DNA from: Branchiostoma belcheri
Taxonomy: Eukaryota > Chordata > Leptocardii > Amphioxiformes > Branchiostomatidae
Direction: 5' to 3'
DNA length: 64,000 nt
NCBI RefSeq assembly: GCF_001625305.1
Contig: NW_017803885.1
Coordinates: forward strand, 124,975 to 188,974
Of the stretch, positions 31,012 to 42,800 are shown in pieces; within the stretch, counting starts at the first letter, position 1; each line of letters begins with the position of its first letter. Under the pieces are notes generated by a model. The model saw only the letters and a program-made list of their open reading frames with translations, did no database searches and had not been told where the DNA came from. The translations under genes were made by a program, and so were the position numbers.

Positions 31012-34000
31012 AAGAGAGAGAGACAGACAGACAGAGACAGAGAGAGACAGGGAGAGAGAGAGACAGAGAGAGAGACACACACACACACAGAGACAGAGAC
31101 ACACAGAGAGAGAGAGAGACAGAGACAGAGAGAGAGAAGGAGAGAGAAGGAGAGAGAAGGAGAGAGAGAAAGCAATGATGTTCTTACAGCTGACCTATTT
31201 CATCAATAGAACTGTACAGTGCTGTATGTATCTTAATGTTGTTCTTACCCAGGCAGCTGAAGTGGGTGATCAGATTCTGGCAGGTCCAGTCGAACGGACA
31301 AGTCACCATAGAACACCAGTCAATTTCTGAGGAAGGAAAATAAGGACTGAATTTCATTACAACATAAAAATGGCGACTCGTCGACTTTTCCCCAAGTGTT
31401 CTTCAGGACAACTAAGGACTTGAGGTCTTCTTTCTTGTGCTGAAAAAAGTGTATTCCATGAGCTCTTAATGTTATGTGCAAAAAAACAAAAAGTCTATAC
31501 ATGTAGGCTAAGAACACAAAAACGACCCAATATTTACCGACTTGACAGTTGTCTCCGTTGTACCCGGTTGGGCATCGGCAGCTGTAAGAGTTGACTTGAT
31601 CCTGGCAGGTTCCGCCATGCTGACAAGGGTTGGACGCGCACTCGTCAGTGTCTGTTCAACAACAGAAAAGGTTACGGAAGTTGTGAGTAAAAAAAATCAG
31701 GGCTTTGAAATTAGTGTGAATCCCACTTCTGACACCATTTTGGCACATCCTTGAGTTGATGGAAATATAACCTGTCTTGTTTATTGTAGAATTAGTTAGT
31801 AGAGGCTAGAGGCAGTAGGATCATAGAATAACAATAGTAGACAGTCTTGGGTATAGCATAATTTCCACACATCTATATGGCCACATGGGTAAATGCTTCC
31901 GGCTATTTTACATTGATTTTTTCTTTCTTTGTTCCTTCTGTTTATCGTTTAACAGCCAGAAGTGTCAAGTGATTGTGCATATTGTAAGAGCCAGCCATGG
32001 AACGACATTAAGATGTCAGAAGTCTGTACGATTGCCGGGAGATGCTTTATTGTAGAATACTTCCTTACCGGTTTCACATAGGAGTCCCTCGAACCCGTCC
32101 AGACAGTCACAGAAGTTGGTAGACTCTCCGAAGCAGGAGGTGCAGTTTCCGCCGTTCTGACACACGTTTGGCTCACATGGTTTGATGTCTGCAAGTGGAG
32201 AAAAAACATGACAAATATGGCTTCTGCTTATGGCTGAATCAGTCAATCAACCATTAATTCGTGAACACCAATACTGATACTCTTCCGAATGTCTTTTCAG
32301 GACACGATTTTCAGTTGGCCTTAGTGACCTCCTCATTTACCGGTATATCAAAATGTCGTCCTTAAAACTTTATCGTATTTTTTCTGGGATGATCTTTAGG
32401 GTGCGGCTTCTCAGGTGACCGGACTTTTGGAAAAGTTGTATGTTTTAAATACTGAATGAGAGAAAGAAATGTGTGAATCAAGACATGTTCCGTACCGGAC
32501 ATGCAGACGTAGTTGTGCTGCTCCGTGCAGAAAACAGTCTTTGCCTGGTAGTTGTTGGAGCTGTCCAGGAGAACACACAGGTCCAGCGGAGACGAAGGTT
32601 CGCCTGGCAACCACTGCAGGGGAGCTGGGTGGTGATTTGATAAAAAAATAAACTAACTAGAAACAGCTAAATATTAAAGCTACTTTTAAACACAATAATA
32701 TACATATTTTAGATGGTGTGATTTTAGTGGCCAGCCTGTTTGAAATGTCAGTGGAGGCCGTAAAGCTGTTTAATGCTATTGATCAATACGTATAAAAACG
32801 GTGATTACTTCAGTCTCATTCAATTTTGTTCATTGTATCCAGAGGATGAGTTTGAAACTAGTCACGTCTGTATGTACCTTGAACAGGCGATCCATCGCTG
32901 TAGAGAATCGGCAGCGGCGCGGTTTTCATGGCGAGCCAGTTGGAGACGCCGGTGGAGGCCGCGATGGTGTTCGCCAGGAACTGTTGCTGCTGCGGGTCTC
33001 TCAGGTCCACCATGCGGCCGCTGTTGGCACTGCAGGCCTGGGTGGCGTCCCGATGGGTGGCAGCTGAGGTCGAGAACTGGTAGCAATCTCCGGCAAAAGA
33101 TGCTACAGTACAGAAATAGTACAATGTACTTGAAAAAAATCTTTTCGCCAAATTACAGAAAATGTTGGGCCAAGTACGATACGATTTGTCGGAATCAAGT
33201 GAATATAAGTACGCTAAGAAGTAATGAAAATAGCTTAAATTGATAAATGCTGTAGTTTTAAAGATTCAACAACAATCCCAGATGAACTGGTTCCTAAGAC
33301 AAAAAGGTCTCTTGGAAAAAAGCTCCCACCGTATTGCATTGGAGAGAAAAAAAACTGTATATCGTTTTCCTCTAGAATTGTTCAAAAGGGCCTTACCAGT
33401 TTCACAGTGCTTCCCGGTGGTTTCTTTAGGACAGACACAGCTGTAGCCGTTCACGTGATCCAGGCAGGTTCCTCCCAGCTGACAAGGATTGCTCGCGCAC
33501 TCGTCAATGTCTGAAACATAAACAAGGACTCTAGTTGGAGGGTAAAATCATAGAGGCTACATTTTTATATACACTCATTCAATGTTTTCAGTAATACTTT
33601 TCATATGGCCACCTGGCGTACAACTTTTGATGTTATGATTTCTATTGTTAATCTCCTAGCTAGCGTAGTTTATTCTAAAACTAGTACTGACCTTGATCAC
33701 AGTTGTTGTTCCCTGTCCAGCCACTCTCACAGCTACAGGTGTAACTCGCTACGCCGTCAGTACAGGTTCCGTGTGCACATGGAGAGGACAAGCACTCATC
33801 GATGTCTGATGAAAAGTAGAAGCATTATAAATAAAGTTTTATACAACTGTTAAGACTGTTATACAACTTTATTTTTTCCTTCTTATCTGATGGTGCAACC
33901 ACAATGACAGTTTGAAATAACTTCGTTTGAATGTTAGTAAAAGAACAGGGCAATTTAATGTAAATGAAACAATCAAATACTGACCTTGATCACAGTTGTT

Positions 34001-35559
34001 CCCTGTCCAGCCGTTCTCACAGCTACAGGTGTAACTCGCCACGCGGTCAGTACAGGTTCCGTGTGCACATGGGGAGGACAAGCACTCATTGATGTCTGGA
34101 AAAAAGTGCAGACCTAGGTTATCATTCAGTGTTATAACGGATTTGTTAGTTCCTACTAGAGCCCTAGCCTATTGGTAGATGTAATTGGCCAAATAGACTG
34201 AATGATATTCCGTAGGACTTAGTCTAATCTCCAAGCAGATTCGGTGGGGCAAGGGGACTTTATATTGGCCAGTCCTGTATCCATTGGCCGCCTGTATCCA
34301 ACGTTCGCCCCACGTTCGCCCCACTAGTATCTTCTCTTAAATGTCAGTAACTGAACAGGATACTTAAGGTTAATGAAATGATTATGCAAGAAACATATCT
34401 CTTCTAAAATGTATTGTTTTCTCTTTTTTTATAATGAAGCAATTGAATACTAACCTTGGTCACAGTTGCGTCCAGTCCAGCCGCTCTCACAGGTACAGGT
34501 GTAGCCTTGGTTACCACCAGTACAGGTTCCGTGTGCACATGGGGAGGCGGCACATGTAGTAGCGACTGGAAATGGGAGGTTCAGATGATTCAGATTTACT
34601 TTACTGACCTGGCATGTTACAGATGTGGCAATGCATCATGAAGGCTGCGGAAATTTACATTTGTTATATCATGTGCATTATATAAATGAATTAATGAATG
34701 TTCATTTACGTGTCTTGCGACTTTTGTCCATATGGGCTTATAAGACACCAAAACATAAACATGAACATAAACAAAGGTACAGAAATCGTATAAACATAAA
34801 TCCAAGTCCGATTTATATTTATGCCATTGTCATTACATTCAGGTTAAAGCATTTGAAAGGGATAATCAACAATATCTTGCTTTTAGAGCCTTGTTCTACA
34901 TCTAGTATTAGAAGTCCTTTTCAATATATGTGTTTTGCTACTACATGTACATGTTATAGTTGCCAAGAAAGTTAGAGGAAAATGCATGAATTTATCTGCC
35001 TTGTGTAATAACGATATCGAGGCTGTATCCTCACCTGCACACAGGACGTACATGTTGTTGTAGGACGCTCCATGCAGGCCGTAGTTGTGAGTGTCGTAGT
35101 CCACTCCGTAGGCGCTGTCATCACTCAGCCAGCCAGGGATGTACACAAAGGTGTCATCAAGAGGCTGGCACTGCGCAGGGTTCCAGGTTCCACACAGTTT
35201 AGTGGAGAGGACATAGGGGGTGTAACAGGGGCCACTACCGGTACCGACATACGTGATGCAGCCTGAGGTCCAGTTGTGGGTACACCCAGCAGTACCTGAC
35301 CGGTAGCACGGATAGTCCATCCCCGCAGCAGTACAGGTCTCTTTCACGTTGTGATTGGTCATCGCTCCGTTCACACGAACCTTATAAAAGGCCCAGGTGT
35401 CATGTGTGGTCAGGTAAACCTGTTCGTCTGAAGAAGTAAGAAAACTTGGTATCACCAGCTTATGTCAAGTTTTTTGTTCAAGTAGTTGGAATGTAGATTA
35501 GATTTTGATGAAGATGACAAAAAGCACCAGACACACACACATACACACACAAACACAAA

Positions 35560-35601
<42 letters not shown>

Positions 35602-36373
35602 TACACACATACGCACACAAAAATAATGACAAAAACACCAAACACACACATACATACACACACAAACACACACACACATACATGTACACACACGCACACA
35701 AACTCACACACGCACTCACACATACACACACACACACACACAGATACATACATACATACATACATACACACACGCACACACATACATGCACATACACACA
35801 CGCGCGCGCGCGCTCACGCACAGACAAACGCTACCGAAAACATAACCTCAATGGCGAATGTATGATATACGACACGTACCAACACAGCTGGCAGTAACTG
35901 ACCAGACGACATGCAACTGGCTTCCGTCCCACAGTTCCCACGGTGACCTGATCTGGTCAGGTGTCATGGCGCAGTTCCGGACAAAAGCGGAGTCTCTGCT
36001 TAAGCCGGTCGTGCGTCTTACCAACCACATTAGCTCGTATTCGTTGAAGTCGAGAAAGAATCGACTGTCTGTGTCACTAACGTAGATAGGTCTGCCGCTA
36101 CTGGTGTGGTCTGTTCTGGTGAATTCCCAGGTCGTCGTGTTGTAGATCGTCACGAGGGAGGGTAGGAAGTCGGCATCTCCGTGCAGACGGACCCTCGCAC
36201 AGTTTGTAGCGCCCCCTACCGATTGTAAAACTACCACGTCAGCCGGGACGTCATCTGAAACGAATAAGGATAAAGATGCAGACTCTATGTGGCCGCGATT
36301 GTAAGNNNNNNNNNNNNNNNNNNNNGAAGAATAGACAAAAAGAACACACACACATACACAGACACACAAACAC

Positions 36374-36420
<47 letters not shown>

Positions 36421-36540
36421 AAACACACACGCTAACACACACACACTCACACACACATACATACATACACACACACACACATGCATACATACACACCCAC
36501 ACACATACACACACACACATACATACACGTATGTAAATGC

Positions 36541-36616
<76 letters not shown>

Positions 36617-36638
36617 NTATGTATGTATNTATAGTATG

Positions 36639-36669
<31 letters not shown>

Positions 36670-37246
36670 CCGACTAATCCTAGGTGTATATGGTGATACA
36701 ATCGCTTGTCAGGTGCGATAACCACCTCATAAACCAGCTCGTTTCTCTCGGCGGTTTATTCGGTGGTTATCGCACCCGACCAGGGATTATCTCACTTTAT
36801 ACACCTCGGGTCGGGGCATTAACCCTTTATTAATCTTTAACCGCCAGGACTCATATATCCACTATCTCGTGTCTACTGCCACGTCCATCTCTCGTATCCA
36901 GAACTGCGCCTATGCACGTCTAAACATGAATGAGTTAGGGTTAGGATCAGACAAAGTTCTGGATAGTCCCCATGTATCCAAAAATAAAAATTTCCCCCAG
37001 GCATGATTCTGGATACCCGCTAACAATCCACAACCGTGCATGTTCCTGAGCATGGTTGGGGTAAAGCACGGTTTTTGACACAACAGACCCCAGTAATATA
37101 CACGCCTGCATATCTAAACTGTGCATACCTGGGTGACCAACAACACTACTATCTCGTGTTAAAGACCTACTAACACAAATTGTACAACTACCTTGTGCCG
37201 AGGCCGGCCAGGCAACTATAGCCGCGATCAGCAGCAGTTTCCACAT
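30570..37246 (-). CDS. Secreted EGF/C-type-lectin mosaic protein, paralogue 1
   Basis: Thirteen minus-strand exons: 37192-37246, 35880-36254, 35035-35427, 34455-34565, 33985-34095, 33692-33805, 33397-33510, 32878-33102, 32496-32624, 32069-32188, 31538-31651, 31249-31326 and 30570-30682. Every intron is phase 1. They total 2052 nt, 683 aa. Order: signal peptide ([18 protein letters not shown]); an unnamed module at about 19-143 ([34 protein letters not shown]); an unnamed Cys module at 144-274 ([35 protein letters not shown]); four EGFs (275-424); a C-type lectin domain split over two exons (425-542: [37 protein letters not shown]); two EGFs; and a short Cys-rich tail. Several EGFs carry the calcium-binding DIDEC and [12 protein letters not shown] (hydroxylation) motifs. 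The lectin lacks clear EPN/WND sugar-binding motifs. An extracellular recognition or adhesion role is inferred. Confidence 0.88.
30957..31168. repeat. (AT)n then (GAGA)n microsatellite
   Basis: About 50 bp of (AT)n followed by about 150 bp of GAGA/CACA tracts, in the last-but-one intron of paralogue 1. Open frames here are spurious. Confidence 0.95.
35529..35822. repeat. (CA)n-rich microsatellite between module exons
   Basis: ACACAC, ATACAT and CGCGCG tracts lie in the intron between the two N-terminal module exons of paralogue 1, on the 3' side of exon 2. Confidence 0.95.
36306..36670. repeat. Assembly gap, (CA)n and (TA)n microsatellites
   Basis: Twenty Ns (36306-36325), then (CA)n to about 36530, then (TA)n to about 36670 with single Ns at 36617 and 36629. 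Lies in intron 1 of paralogue 1, on the 5' side of exon 2. True length is uncertain. Confidence 0.95.
36671..36817. mobile_element. Fold-back MITE, about 145 bp
   Basis: Arms of about 60 bp: the left holds CTAGGTGTATA and AGGTGCGATAACCACCTCAT, the right holds its inverse, TTCGGTGGTTATCGCACCCG and TATACACCTCGGG. A short loop lies at about 36736-36755. Intron 1 of paralogue 1. Confidence 0.75.
36890..37085. mobile_element. TATCCAGAAC-type MITE remnants
   Basis: CGTATCCAGAACTGCGCCTA, GGGTTAGGGTTAGGATCAG, GTTCTGGATAGTCC and a second GATTCTGGATACCC: paired inverted ends of the short element family that also occurs at 16036, 17207, 37980-39060 and 46430-46560. Here in intron 1 of paralogue 1. Confidence 0.6.
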
Positions 37247-37396
37247 CCTGCCCGTCTGTAGAGCTGAGCTCGACTGTGCCGCTACTTCTGCAGGACGGAG
37301 GTGTTATAATCAGACACGCGGATACAGGGCGCTGATTGGTGCAGGCCTGGGTATGACGTCGTGAATTCCGCGCAACATCCTGGACTCCTAACTGGT

Positions 37397-37460
37397 GCAT
37401 TAACGGTTAATCTGACTCAGTAATCCTGGCATTAACGGTTAATCTGACTCAGTAATCCTG
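37397..37460. promoter_or_regulatory. Direct 32-bp duplication in the promoter of paralogue 1
   Basis: Two perfect adjacent copies of a 32-bp unit (37397-37428, 37429-37460), each with GCATTAACGGTTAATC and the AP-1-like TGACTCAG. It is about 150 bp upstream of the signal-peptide ATG. The perfect match means the duplication is recent or maintained. Confidence 0.65.
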
Positions 37461-37467
37461 GCATGAA

Positions 37468-37548
37468 GCATACCTGGGAACGGGCGGTGTTGTGGGGACG
37501 GGTGTGTTGAGCTGACGTCATAGTAACGACGGTCTGGTTGATGCCAAT
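37468..37548 (-). promoter_or_regulatory. Upstream block conserved between the two lectin paralogues
   Basis: AACGGGCGGTGTTG.GGGGAC and GTAGTAACGAC.GTC..ATTGATG (with small differences) recur at 47226-47302 at the same distance from the other paralogue's start. This copy also holds a TGACGTCA CRE near 37513. It was probably carried along in the gene duplication and may be promoter sequence. Confidence 0.55.
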
Positions 37549-37799
37549 GCCATTTAGACCACTCACACGCCCTCAAACATTCATGCCAATGACTTTTACA
37601 TATCACTGCATTTGAGAATGTTGCCCTGCCTTTATTACCAATAGGTAAATGTCACTATATATAGCCATGTGAGCAAAGAAACGTTCTAATAAAAGCATAT
37701 CATAAGATACGTCAATTGTACAGTGTTGGAGTCCAAATTACAATCGGCCATTGCCTTGTAGTTAATAAGTATATGCCGTAATACTGCATGCCCTGACAA

Positions 37800-38930
37800 C
37801 ATACACCACACTTGGCAATAGTAGCGGGTTCGTGTTTTGTTTTTAATCTCTCGAAACTCTTCCATTGAAAACGCTTAATCCCCTGCACGAAGACGTAGAT
37901 AGGTGCTACTTGGGGTCAACGACCTGCCGGCCGATTGACATGACAGAGTACAAATGGTTGAATATATAGTCTATATCGTATCCAGAACAGTTCCTTTTTT
38001 TCCAGTGCCTTAATGGGTTAGGGTTAGGATCAGGCACGATTCTGGATAGTCTCTTTGGCATGTAGTTACGTGAACGGCGTATAAGGTACATGCTGTAACC
38101 AAATACATTTACAGCACACGTGGCAATGGTAGCGGGTACATGTTTTAATCTCTCCAAACTCTTCCATTTAAAACCCTTGATCCCCTGCACGAAGACGGTA
38201 GTGCCACTTAGGGTCAATGCCCTGCCGGCCGATTGACATGACAGAGTACAAATGGTTGAATATAGTCTACATGTATATCGTATCCAGAACAGTTCCTATT
38301 TTTTCCAGTGCCTTAATGGGTTATGGTTAGGATCAGGCACGGTTCTGGATAGTTTCTTTGGTATGTAGTTAAGTGACCTGCGTATAAAATACATGCTGTA
38401 ATAATATACATTTACAGCACACGTGGCAATGGCAGCGGGTACATGTTTTAATCTCTCCAAACTCTTCCATTGAAAACCCTTGATCCCCTGCACGAAGACG
38501 TAGGCGCTACTTAGGGTCAACGACCTCGATTGATATAATACAGTACAAATGGTTGAATATAGCCTACATGTATATCGTATCCAGAACAGTGCATTTTTAG
38601 CCCAGTGCCTGAATGGGGTAGGGTTAGGATCAGGCCCAGTTGTGGATAGTTTCTTTGGCATGTAGTTAAGTGAACGGCGTATAAAGTACTGATGCTGTAA
38701 CCATATTCAGCACACATGGCAATAAGAGTGGGTGCGACTGTTACTAGTTAACTTTTAGTATAAACTCTCCAGACTCTCCCATAGAAACCTGCTGATCCCC
38801 TGCACGAACCAGACCCGGTAACGGCGATGTTTATACAGACAGAGGTGCTACTTGGGGTGAACGTCCTGCCGGCTGACTAATATGACACGAGTATAGGGCA
38901 TTGGATAGTTTCTATCATATCCAGAATAGT
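37800..38930. repeat. Four tandem ~300-bp units containing a MITE-like inverted repeat
   Basis: Units begin near 37812, 38108, 38414 and 38707 (phrase GCACACGTGGCAATGG or variants) and each carries CCCCTGCACGAAGACG, CGACCTGCCGGCCGATTGA and a TATCCAGAACAGT...GTTCTGGATAG inverted pair about 85 bp long with GGGTTAGGGTTAGGATCAGG inside. Open frames on the minus strand through two units are artefacts of the repetition. Confidence 0.85.
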
Positions 38931-39290
38931 GCCTATCTAGTCATCACGATCATCATGTAGTTCTATGCCTATTTAGTTCTATGCTCACATGGGTCAAGGT
39001 TCTGGATAGTCTCTGCGTATCCAAGAATGTAGATTTGCCCCAAGCACGGTTCTGGATACCCGTGGACTTTGAACTTTGGACTCCTGGCGTCCGTGTGTCA
39101 ACTGTTGAACGGGTCATTCTATTATGACACTAGTTAGCGTACTTCAAAAGATACAAATGTGTCTCCTAGCTCCACAAACGTCTATAGCTAAATGGGACAC
39201 ACTATATGAGGTGTTTTCACATGCAATAATTCTTTTCTTAAAATCATTTCAAGATGCAAAGTCCAAACAAAGTGCACAATCGACACTGCA
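38930..39290. other. Intergenic, TATCCAGAAC-type fragments
   Basis: Holds further fragments of the GTTCTGGATA/TATCCAGAA family (38930, 39005, 39045) and otherwise nothing I can name. Confidence 0.4.
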
Positions 39291-39294
39291 GTAT

Positions 39295-39765
39295 TAAATG
39301 AGTGAGTCAAAAATGGACAGAAACTATAGAATATGATTTTTGCTGCATTTTATTGAATCTAAGATCCACTCTCTCTAGTTACCTTCGCCAAGAAGGTTAT
39401 ATATTCAGTTGCGTTGGTCATTCTGTCATTCTGTCTGTTGGTCAACAAGATAACTCAAGAACAGCTAGATGGACTTGTTTTATACTTTGTATTTGGGGCA
39501 TTTGAAATTTAAACGAAGATAAACATTATTAATTAAACATGTCTTATTCAAATTTGGGTCTCATTTGCATAATTTATGAGGAAATTCTGGAATGGCCTTC
39601 TTTGTTAAGATAATTGGGTGGATACTATAATCAACTGATATAATTCATGCAAATGATCTTATATGCATCATCATTGTGAATAATCTTTTATCATTGTGAA
39701 TTAATCGCTCATAAAGGCTAACAACATTTGGCGAAGGTATGGTATCGTGGAACTCTAGTTAGACT
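39295..39765 (+). repeat. Interspersed repeat 'GGTTATATTTTCA..CTAGTT', copy 2
   Basis: Co-linear with 30030-30468 including flanking bases (AGTCAAAAATGGACAGAAAC at the left and TTAGACTCTA..TCAGACCAAA at the right). It therefore predates the duplication of the two lectin genes. Confidence 0.75.
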
Positions 39766-39861
39766 CTAAATCAGACCAAAAACAAAACAGCACACTTTCA
39801 AGGCTCGCAGGTAGGCAGCCATTGGCTGCTGGTCGTCACGTGGGAGGGTTCGGTCATGACG

Positions 39862-42800
39862 TCACTCCTCAGGCCTGCAAGAGAAGGCTGCGACGCCCTC
39901 CTGGGTGCAGTACATTCCGTCCGGACAGGAGGCGCTGCTGCACTGGTACGGGAACCGGCGGGCGGTGGAAGATGGGTCTAGATGCAAACAGTGTTCACAA
40001 TGTTTCTTTCTGAGGTGATAACTAAAATATAATGACTGATCATTGTACTTAAGTGTATCAATATTTTCCTATAAGATTAACCCTATCTAGACTGGGGGGG
40101 GGGGCTAAAAGTGCCCGTGCCAACTTTGATGTCGGATAGCATCCGAACAGCTTGCGCTAGGGCCACCAAACTTAGATTTTTTGGGTAGCGTTAGGGCCAA
40201 AATCCAAGATGTCTATTCTTTTTAGGGTTAAAAAGGATAGACCACATGGCATCATGATGACATTCACTCTCGCATTTATGAATATTCGTGTAAACTTTCG
40301 CAAAGAGTGTTTCGAGAAAGAAAAACACTTGTGACAATACTTGATTCTTGCTTTAAAGTGCCAGTGACAGATTAATGGAATAACAAATCAGTATAAATAA
40401 ACTGTAGGTCTTGATTTTATATCTCTGCATTCAATGATACATTTTTTTCAGGGCGATTTAGCCAACAGCACGATGTAATAACTGCGATATCAAGTGGAAA
40501 CATTAGATTTCATCCATAGTCATGATATGAAGAAAAAGAGTGAAATAAATTGTACTCACGGACGCAGACAAAGTAGAACGTGAAGTCCTGGCAGACAAAA
40601 CCGTGCGGACACTGGACCTCGGAACACCAGTCCGTGTCTAGATAAAACAGAAGAAAGGCAAGGAAAACATTTGGACGAAAGGTGTTGTGACAGTGTTGGT
40701 CTGAAGATTGGATATGGCAGAAAGAATGCTAGAATGCGCTGCAATGCCAGGCATCAAAGGGCCTTTAGTCGTGCATTAGCTTCATTAGGTTGCCATGCGG
40801 TCCCAAACGTGACACGGCATAGACACAGCCACGTTTGGGAGTGCATCCTTGCGACAATAAGTAGTACTACAGGCCGTTCAGGCCGTGAGGACGGTTGCTG
40901 AGACGCCCTATTTCTACTAACCTGACTCGCAGTGGTCTCCATGGTAACCGACTGGGCAGGCGCAGTGGTAGGAGTTCACGTCGTCATGGCAACTCCCGCC
41001 ATTTTGGCACGGACCGGAGGCGCACTCGTCTATGTCTGTTGAGGTATTCAAGAATTAGGCTATCATTAAGTATTTATCCAATTTCTTCCGTAAGTTGTCA
41101 CTGAAGAGGAGTTAGCACACTAAGATCTGACAATTTACATGAAACGTCTTGATCTTGTCACGATCTTATACTATTTTTCCATTGAACAACGCATCAAAAA
41201 TCTTGCCAATTCTTAATTGTAACCATTTCCCCCATTTACTCTAGGCAGGTTTAACTTTCTTTGAACATTTTGATAGGCATGTTTTATTTTAAGAGAAGAG
41301 AGAATCTGATGAATATGCGACTCTAGACAGACGTAGCATCCTAAATCAGTCGACAGTGCAATTCAGTGGAAACACTTAGCGTCTTGAAGTACCTACTTAT
41401 CTCACAAGTCTTGCCGTCAAACCCGTCCAGACACTCGCAGAAGTTGGTAGACTCTCCGAAGCAGGAGCTGCAGTTTCCGCCGTTCTGACACACGTTAGGC
41501 TCACACGGTTTGAGAGCTGCAATTAGAGAAAAATAACATCACAAGTAACATTTCGTGGACTATTTTGGGCTATCTTATGTTGGGTGAAACCATGTTTGAT
41601 TCTGCATAAGATACATGCTGAATAAAACAAGTAAATATCTAAAAAAAAAGGGATGTCTGTGTACCAGACATGCAGACGTAGTTGTGCTGCTCGGTGCAGA
41701 ACGCTTTGTTCGCCTTGTAGTTGTTGGAGCTGTCCAGGAGAACACACAGGTCCAGCGGAGATGAGACTTCGTCTACTGACCACTGCAGGGGAGCTGTTTT
41801 GGAAACATTATAATGATAGACCAATTAGACATTTATGCTAAGAAAAGATACAATAAGAGGCGCATCTTTGAAGGTATGATTGAGTTAAAGAAGTAACAAT
41901 GAGTTAAAGACGTAATTCTTAAAGATGCTTTATCTGATAATTTTATTGAAATGTAGGGCGACGATTGGATCAAGATTCTAACTACCAAGACACAGTTTTT
42001 GATAACTAATACGTTAATCCCATTTGTAAGGACATAGCGATTCTCTGATCCCCATTCTGCCTTCATCATTGTATGCAATGTATGAGTTTGACGCTAGTTA
42101 TATCTGTATAATTATGCACCTGAAACAGGAGAGCCATCGCTGTAGAGAATCGGCAGCGGCGCTGTTTTCATGGCGAGCCAGTTGGAGACGCCGGTGGAGG
42201 CCGCGATGGTGTTCGCCAGGAACTGTTGCTGCTGCGGGTCTCTCAGGTCCACCATGCGGCCGCTGTTGGCACTGCAGGCCTGGGTGGCGTCCCGATGGGT
42301 GGCAGCTGAGGTCGAGAACTGGTAGCAGTCCCCGGCAAAAGATGCTGGGGTACAGAAATAGTAAGTTGAAGACACTGTCTTCTTTCCAAAGCAAACATTT
42401 GGCACGAGCACCAGTAAATAACAGCAAACACAGTTTTTGACGCCACAGGACTACAAATTATACATTGTTGTATAATTTGTCGTCAAACTTTGCAGAAATT
42501 GTCAGAGACTTAAGGAATTCTAACTATTTTTTTTTACAAATGCGTCTGTTTTTTTTTACAATAAATATGTTTCTTATCAATTACGACACCAATATCTGCT
42601 AATACAAAAGTTTACCTTGGTGCATTAGACAACTAGAAGAACTTACCATGCATACGGACGATCTGTCAAACATTTTCATCCCGAAAAGGGCATAGTCTAT
42701 TATTGCGTTAAAATTCCTACCAGTTTCACAGTCCTTCCCAGTGGTTTCTTTAGGACAGACGCAGCTGTAGCCGTTCACGTGATCCAGGCAGGTTCCTCCC

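Noticed and set aside
35452-36725. Open frames of 80-226 residues upstream of the lectin module exon
   Set aside because: Only the spliced part 35880-36254 is coding. The Cys/Val-rich remainder is microsatellite.
38010-38350. GGGTTAGGGTTAGG suggesting telomeric sequence
   Set aside because: Only two or three units, always inside the same short inverted-repeat element, followed by ATCAGG.
37906-38717. Minus-strand open frames of about 100-120 residues that resemble each other
   Set aside because: Their similarity comes from the 300-bp tandem DNA repeat. No conserved domain or start context.
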